Shown piece after piece: positions 48,304 to 52,750 of a stretch of 52,750 bases of DNA (its first letter is position 1; each line of letters opens with the position of its first letter). This DNA is from Streptosporangiaceae bacterium NEAU-GS5 (GTDB taxonomy: Bacteria; Actinomycetota; Actinomycetes; Streptosporangiales; Streptosporangiaceae), in assembly GCA_017592665.1 (NCBI GenBank), contig JAGFNW010000049.1, forward strand, positions 1-52,750. Reading direction: 5' to 3'. The position numbers and the translations under genes are program-made. The notes beneath the pieces were generated by a model that made no database searches, had not been told where the DNA came from, and saw only the letters and a list, made by a program, of their open reading frames with translations.

Positions 48304-50235
48304 ATGGCTTCCGAGGAAGAACGCGGCGAGCACGCGGACGCCGGCCACCACCGCACAGGAGTCTCCGGCGAGTCCGAGGAGCCCAAGCCGTGGCGCGCGG
48401 AGGGCCTGCCGCCCAAGGGCGGGCCCCCGCGGCGCAAGGTCAGCTGGCCGAGGTTCGCGCTCACTCTTGCCGTCGTGTACGCCGTGTTCTTCGTCATCTC
48501 GTCGTTCTACGACGGGACGTCGGTCGAGACGATCTCGTACACGCAGTTCACGAGGCAACTGAACGCGGGCAACGTCAACGGCGTGTACAGCAAGGGCCTG
48601 TCCATCGAGGGCGACCTGAAGAAGGCCGCGCAGGACCCGGACGACAAGGGCAAGAGCTACACGAAGTTCGCCACCGAGATGCCGGTCTTCGCCAACCAGG
48701 ACCAGCTCTATCAGGCGCTGGTCGGCAAGGGCGTCGAGGTCAAGGCGCAGCCGATCAGCTCCGAGCGCGGAGTCCTGGTCAACCTGCTGCTGTCGCTGCT
48801 GCCCATCGCGCTGCTGGCTGGCGTCTGGATCTGGCTGCTGCGCAGGTCCAGCGGCATGATGGGCGGCGGCGGGCTGGCCGGGCTCGGCCGGTCCCGCGCC
48901 GCCAAGCCCGTCGAAAGCGACAAGGTCAGGGTCGACTTCAACGACGTGGCCGGCATCGACGAGGTCCAAAACGAGCTCGTCGAGATCGTCGACTACCTGA
49001 AGGAGCCGGAGAAATACCGGAGGCTCGGAGCGAAGCTGCCGAAAGGCGTGCTGCTCGCCGGGCCGCCCGGCACCGGCAAGACGCTTCTCGCCCGGGCCGT
49101 CGCCGGTGAGGCGGGCGTGCCGTTCTTCTCGGCAAGCGCGGCCGAGTTCATCGAGATGATCGTGGGCGTGGGCGCGTCCCGGGTGCGCGAGCTGTTCGAG
49201 GAGGCGCGCAAGGTGGCTCCGTCGATCGTGTTCATCGACGAGATCGACGCCATCGGCCGGATCAGGGGTGGCAGCACTATCGGAGGCCACGACGAGCGCG
49301 AGCAGACGCTCAACCAGATCCTGACCGAGATGGACGGGTTCACCGGATCCGAAGGCGTGATCGTCGTCGCGGCCACCAACCGTCCGGAGATCCTCGATCC
49401 GGCGCTGCTACGGCCCGGCCGGTTCGACCGTACGGTGCTGGTGGCCCCGCCCGATGCCGCCGGACGGACCGCGATCCTGCAGGTGCACACGCGCGACGTG
49501 CCGCTCGCGCCCGAAGTCGACCTGACCCGGCTGGCCAGGAGCACGCCCGGGATGACCGGCGCCGACCTGGCGAACCTGGTCAACGAGGCGGCGCTGCTGG
49601 CCGCCAAGCGCGGCAACACGCGCGTTCACGCCGCCGACTTCGCCGACGCCCTCGAGAAACTCCAACTGGGCGCGGCCCGCGCCATCGTCATGCCGGAAGA
49701 CGAACGCCGCCGGACGGCCTACCACGAGGCCGGGCACGCGCTGCTCGGCATGCTCCAGCCCGGGGCCGACCCGGTCAGAAAGATCTCGATCATCCCGCGC
49801 GGGCGGGCGCTCGGCGTGACGCTGTCCACGCCGGACACCGACCGTTACGCGTACGACGAGAACTACCTGCGCGGCCGCATCATCGGCGCCCTCGGCGGGA
49901 TGGCCGCCGAGCAGGTGGTGTACGGGGTCATCTCGACCGGGGCCGAGAACGACCTGGAGCAGGTGACGGTGATCGCCCGCGGCATGGTGGGCCGATGGGG
50001 CATGTCGCCCGCGATCGGGCCGCTGGCGATCCTGCCGCAGGACGGTCCGCCGCAGGTGGCCTCGGCGACCCTGGCCGCGCTCGACGCGGAGACGCGCCGG
50101 ATCGTCGACGAGTGCTACGAGATCGCGCAGCGGGTCCTGAAGGAGAACCGCCCGCGGCTCGACGGCATCGCCGCCGCCCTCCTCGAACGAGAGACCCTCG
50201 ACGAACACGAGGCCTACGCCGCAGCCGGTTTGTAA
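48304..50235 (+). CDS. ftsH: FtsH-family ATP-dependent zinc metalloprotease
   Basis: ATG 48304; 643 residues, the normal length. TM1 (about 50-66) and TM2 (about 160-178) flank an extracytoplasmic domain. The AAA+ ATPase has Walker A GPPGTGKT near residue 252, Walker [13 protein letters not shown] near 309 and the [23 protein letters not shown]. The protease has HEAGH near 474 and the third zinc ligand in TGAENDLEQ. The central pore motif reads EMIVGVGAS where canonical FtsH has MFVGVGAS: Ile286 replaces the aromatic Phe. It degrades membrane and soluble proteins. The divergent N-terminus and the pore change suggest a paralogue of the main FtsH. Confidence 0.94.
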   Translation: MASEEERGEHADAGHHRTGVSGESEEPKPWRAEGLPPKGGPPRRKVSWPRFALTLAVVYAVFFVISSFYDGTSVETISYTQFTRQLNAGNVNGVYSKGLSIEGDLKKAAQDPDDKGKSYTKFATEMPVFANQDQLYQALVGKGVEVKAQPISSERGVLVNLLLSLLPIALLAGVWIWLLRRSSGMMGGGGLAGLGRSRAAKPVESDKVRVDFNDVAGIDEVQNELVEIVDYLKEPEKYRRLGAKLPKGVLLAGPPGTGKTLLARAVAGEAGVPFFSASAAEFIEMIVGVGASRVRELFEEARKVAPSIVFIDEIDAIGRIRGGSTIGGHDEREQTLNQILTEMDGFTGSEGVIVVAATNRPEILDPALLRPGRFDRTVLVAPPDAAGRTAILQVHTRDVPLAPEVDLTRLARSTPGMTGADLANLVNEAALLAAKRGNTRVHAADFADALEKLQLGAARAIVMPEDERRRTAYHEAGHALLGMLQPGADPVRKISIIPRGRALGVTLSTPDTDRYAYDENYLRGRIIGALGGMAAEQVVYGVISTGAENDLEQVTVIARGMVGRWGMSPAIGPLAILPQDGPPQVASATLAALDAETRRIVDECYEIAQRVLKENRPRLDGIAAALLERETLDEHEAYAAAGL

Positions 50236-50396
50236 CGGTTTGGCCTCCCACGGGTATTTCCCCAAGCTCCCCCCGGAAACGACCCCCACCAGCACCCTTT
50301 TTCGAGCCCAACAACCCACGCCGAGGCCGCACGCCAAGACATCCCGCAGACCTTTTCACGAGACCTTTCACGAGACGCTGTAACCGGGGGGACGCG

Positions 50397-51311
50397 ATGA
50401 ACGCGATGAACGCGATGAATGCCACGAACCTGCAGGAAGCCCTGTTCAACCAGATCGGGCCGACCGAGATGCGGAAGATCGCCGCAATGCTGGGCGCGGA
50501 AACCGCCTCCGCCAGAGAGGTGGTCGAAGCCTCCATCGGCACCATCATCGGCGGAATGGCCCGCAACACGCGCGACGCCTCCGGCGCCGCGTCCCTGCGC
50601 ATGGCCCTCGACCAGCACATCTACCGCAACCCGCTGGCCGACGTCCTCTCCGGCGACGTCGAAGGCCTGAAGATCCTCCGTCACGTCCTCGGCGACCCTG
50701 AGGCCCGCCGCGTCGCCCAGAACATGTCCCAGCTCACCGGCCTCAACGCGAACTCCATGCTGAAGCTCATGGCCACGGTGGCCCCCATCGTCATGTCCGG
50801 TCTCGCCAGGCGCGCCGCCGACGCCGACATGGACGCCCAAGCCCTGGCCGTCGACCTCCACCACCAATACCAAACCGCCACCCCCACCGCCCTCGGCGAT
50901 CTCCTCACCACCCAACCCCCCACCCCCGAATCGCAGCCCGACGCCCTCTCCGACCCCCTCACCCCCGCCGGATCCCCCACCCACGGATCCCGCACCCCCG
51001 CATCCGCCGGATCCTGCACCCCCAGATCCACCACCCCCGCAGTCACTCCCGCACCGGAGCCCCTCGCTCCTGCACCGGACCCCCTCACGCCCACCCCCGC
51101 CCCCACACCCACTCCCACGCCAGACCCCCGCACTCCCTCCTCGCCCGCGAGCCCTCCCGCACCCTGGGACATCCCAACCGATCACCCCCCCGCGGCCTCC
51201 GCCGGCTCCACCACATCGTGGGAAACCCCCGCGTCGAGCACACCGACCCCCTCAGGCCTGCACACGCCGCCCGACACCGCAACAGACCCCGACGCCAACC
51301 CCAACTGGTGA
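50397..51311 (+). CDS. DUF937-domain protein with Pro/Thr-rich tail
   Basis: ATG 50397 after an ACCGGGGGG run; the first nine codons repeat Met-Asn-Ala (9-bp repeat), so the true ATG could be any of three. Residues 10-160 are a DUF937 domain ([67 protein letters not shown], in pieces), of unknown function. The last ~140 residues are Pro/Thr/Ser-rich low complexity with no folded domain. A separate transcript from ftsH is likely, since 160 bp lie between them. Confidence 0.8.
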   Translation: MNAMNAMNATNLQEALFNQIGPTEMRKIAAMLGAETASAREVVEASIGTIIGGMARNTRDASGAASLRMALDQHIYRNPLADVLSGDVEGLKILRHVLGDPEARRVAQNMSQLTGLNANSMLKLMATVAPIVMSGLARRAADADMDAQALAVDLHHQYQTATPTALGDLLTTQPPTPESQPDALSDPLTPAGSPTHGSRTPASAGSCTPRSTTPAVTPAPEPLAPAPDPLTPTPAPTPTPTPDPRTPSSPASPPAPWDIPTDHPPAASAGSTTSWETPASSTPTPSGLHTPPDTATDPDANPNW

Positions 51312-51459
51312 CCCGAACCACTCGCCGACACGAACCCGCAGCAGTCCCGCAGCTGGCCCGGGACAGGCCCGGGACAGGGAGTCGGATCACCCACATCGCG
51401 ACGCAACCCACCTCACCTCACCTCACCCCACCCCACCCGTGGGCCTAAGCTCGGGTGAC

Positions 51460-52224
51460 GTGACTCAGCGCGCATTGGCCGTAGTACTGGCGTCCGCCTC
51501 ATCAGCTCGGCTTGCCGTGCTGCGCAGCGCGGGGTTGGATCCCAAGGTGATCGTGAGCGGCGTCGACGAGGAACCCTTCACCGCCGACACTCCGGCTGAA
51601 CTGTGCCTGGCTCTCGCCACAGCCAAGGCCCGCGCCGTCGCCGCAACCCTCCTCACCCCCGCCGAGGATGCCGATCCCCGCCACGCCGAACCATCCGACC
51701 TCGAACCATCAACCTCTGATCGGCAGCGACCCGCCACAGAGACCGTCGGGCCGCCCTACTTCGGTGACGGGACTCTGGTCATCGGCTGCGACTCAATGCT
51801 GGAGTTCGACGGCGTCGCCTACGGCAAACCCGCTACACCGGAGACGGCTGCCGAACGCTGGCGAGCCGTACGCGGCCGGACCGGACACCTACTGACAGGC
51901 CACTGCCTCATTCGCCTCGCCCCGGGCGAGCACCGCGATCCGGGTGGACCCACCAACGCCGCTCAGCCAGCCAAAGTGGCAGAGGTCTCAGCCGTCGCAT
52001 CCACGCTGGTCCGCTTCGGGACGCCGTCAGACGCCGAGATCGACGCCTACATCGCAAGCGGCGAACCGATGACCGTCGCCGGCGGGTTCACCTTGGACGG
52101 GCTGGGCGGCTGGTTCATCGACGGAATCGACGGCGACCACGGAAACGTGCTCGGCATCTCCCTCCCGCTCCTGCGCCGCCTACTCGCCACCCTGGACATC
52201 CCCGTCACCACCCTCTGGCCCTAA
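51460..52224 (+). CDS. Maf-family nucleoside triphosphate pyrophosphatase
   Basis: GTG 51460 (GTG 51439 is also open in frame). 254 residues. Maf signatures: [29 protein letters not shown] with the substrate loop, then [28 protein letters not shown] with the catalytic Asp and Lys, and [31 protein letters not shown]. These enzymes hydrolyse non-canonical or canonical nucleotides (house-cleaning). A ~38-residue insertion rich in Pro/Ala (around residues 65-100) before [10 protein letters not shown] is typical of actinobacterial members. Confidence 0.92.
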   Translation: MTQRALAVVLASASSARLAVLRSAGLDPKVIVSGVDEEPFTADTPAELCLALATAKARAVAATLLTPAEDADPRHAEPSDLEPSTSDRQRPATETVGPPYFGDGTLVIGCDSMLEFDGVAYGKPATPETAAERWRAVRGRTGHLLTGHCLIRLAPGEHRDPGGPTNAAQPAKVAEVSAVASTLVRFGTPSDAEIDAYIASGEPMTVAGGFTLDGLGGWFIDGIDGDHGNVLGISLPLLRRLLATLDIPVTTLWP

Positions 52225-52504
52225 TCCCTCCCCGCCCGTAGCCCCCTGCCATCCCCGCCCCGTAGCCGCCGGCCTGCCCCGGCCTGCCCGGCCCCTCTGA
52301 CCACCCCCGCCCCCTCTGCCGCGCACTCTCCCTGCACCGCGATCTCCCGACCACCAACGGAACCGCCTGACCCGCTCCGACCGCCGGACCCGCTCCGACC
52401 GCCGGACCTGCTCTGACCACCCGAACCGCGAACCGCTCCAAGTGCTCGCCCTTCACCTCCGCTGAGCCGCTCCACCTAATCGTCGCGCGGAGGAGAGAGG
52501 GAGT
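52225..52504. other. Non-coding region with 18-bp tandem repeat
   Basis: No convincing gene. Bases 52369-52386 and 52387-52404 are identical copies of an 18-bp unit (GACCCGCTCCGACCGCCG), and 52405-52422 is a diverged third copy. The rest is Pro/Cys-codon-like GC-rich sequence without coding signals. Confidence 0.65.
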
Positions 52505-52505
52505 T

Positions 52506-52585
52506 GATCTCACTTGTCGTCCCTGTGGCACAGATTCAGGCCCAAGTAAGCGCTCTTTTGTGCCATACGGACGACAAGTGAGATC
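52506..52585. repeat. 80-bp inverted-repeat structure
   Basis: GATCTCACTTGTCGTCC at 52506-52522 is exactly repeated in reverse complement at 52569-52585. Inside, TGGCACA (left) and TGTGCCA (right) extend the pairing, giving a long hairpin with a small loop. It could be a miniature insertion element, a terminator, or the edge of the transposon whose transposase end follows. Confidence 0.75.
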
Positions 52586-52636
52586 GCGATCGCCAGGAGG
52601 GACCTGGCGGGGGTGGCACGAGCTAGTACTCCAGCA

Positions 52637-52750
52637 TCAGTTTGTGATCTTTGGTTGTCGTCGCCGGTAGTGGCTGGCCTTCGCGGTGTGCTGGTGGCGG
52701 CGTCGCCAGCGCGACCAGGCGCGGATTTGATCATGCCGGTGTGGAGGTGT
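52637..52750 (-). CDS. Transposase C-terminus (5' end outside window)
   Basis: On the minus strand the frame is open from the window edge to TGA at 52637-52639. The sequence DQIRAWSRWRRRHQHTAKASHYRRRQPK is the basic Trp/Arg/His-rich tail common at the C-terminus of actinomycete IS701-like transposases. Only 37 residues are visible, so the family is tentative. The element's end probably lies between this stop and about 52600. Confidence 0.6.
   Translation of the reverse strand, partial: TPPHRHDQIRAWSRWRRRHQHTAKASHYRRRQPKITN

Noticed and set aside
52510-52734. 74-residue minus-strand frame at the right edge
   Set aside because: It runs through the inverted repeat and overlaps the transposase end in another frame; the transposase frame is more convincing.

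Overview
The window is high-GC actinomycete DNA. Streptosporangiaceae (Nonomuraea, Actinomadura or Sphaerisporangium type) is the best guess. This rests on the GC-rich third codon positions, frequent GTG/TTG starts, many TetR/GntR/LacI/LuxR regulators and drug-efflux MFS pumps, an AftB-like arabinofuranosyltransferase homologue, and a conjugative element with a TraB-type translocase. The placement is inference: no rRNA or other marker gene is present.

Left accessory region (1-6010). This is insertion-sequence debris: the end of an IS630 transposase, a frameshifted IS110 transposase, and a truncated IS3 orfA that the IS110 end runs into. After it comes an AT-richer stretch (about 3-6 kb) with a two-gene module (an unknown protein plus an XRE-HTH/ImmA-IrrE metallopeptidase) and a one-TM unknown protein. 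A hairpin at about 5.2 kb is nearly identical to one inside the integrase gene at 14.9 kb.

Integrative element (about 6011-14989). It is bounded by a 19-bp imperfect direct repeat whose right copy overlaps the 3' end of tRNA-Ala(GGC). It carries a double-wHTH GntR regulator, two small unknown genes, an XRE/TPR regulator, CutA, a run of small proteins, a TraB/FtsK-like DNA translocase, an XRE regulator and a large serine integrase. I see no Rep/primase gene. Operator-like palindromes sit at its promoters, and GTCCAC/GTGGAC repeats lie just downstream of the translocase, where clt/TRS sites are found in actinomycete conjugative plasmids.

Chromosomal region (14981-52224). It holds tRNA-Ala and a VWA lipoprotein; an MFS pump with its TetR repressor; two SDRs; a LacI regulator divergent from a DapA-like lyase/aldolase; a secreted ricin-type lectin; a large LuxR/NB-ARC regulator; and an RCC1-PASTA secreted protein. 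A probable polyamine/GABA catabolic module follows (APC permease and aminobutyraldehyde-type dehydrogenase, divergent from an FCD-GntR regulator co-translated with a cytosolic Cache protein). Next are an AftB/ZomB-like GT-C membrane protein, more MFS pumps, a NarL-type two-component system, a STAS protein divergent from a receiver-PP2C phosphatase, a GlxA-type regulator with an MFS pump, a Pth2-type peptidyl-tRNA hydrolase, a DUF1269 protein, an FtsH paralogue, a DUF937 protein and a Maf pyrophosphatase.

Right edge (52225-52750). This is non-coding DNA with an 18-bp tandem repeat and an 80-bp inverted-repeat structure, then the C-terminus of another transposase on the minus strand.
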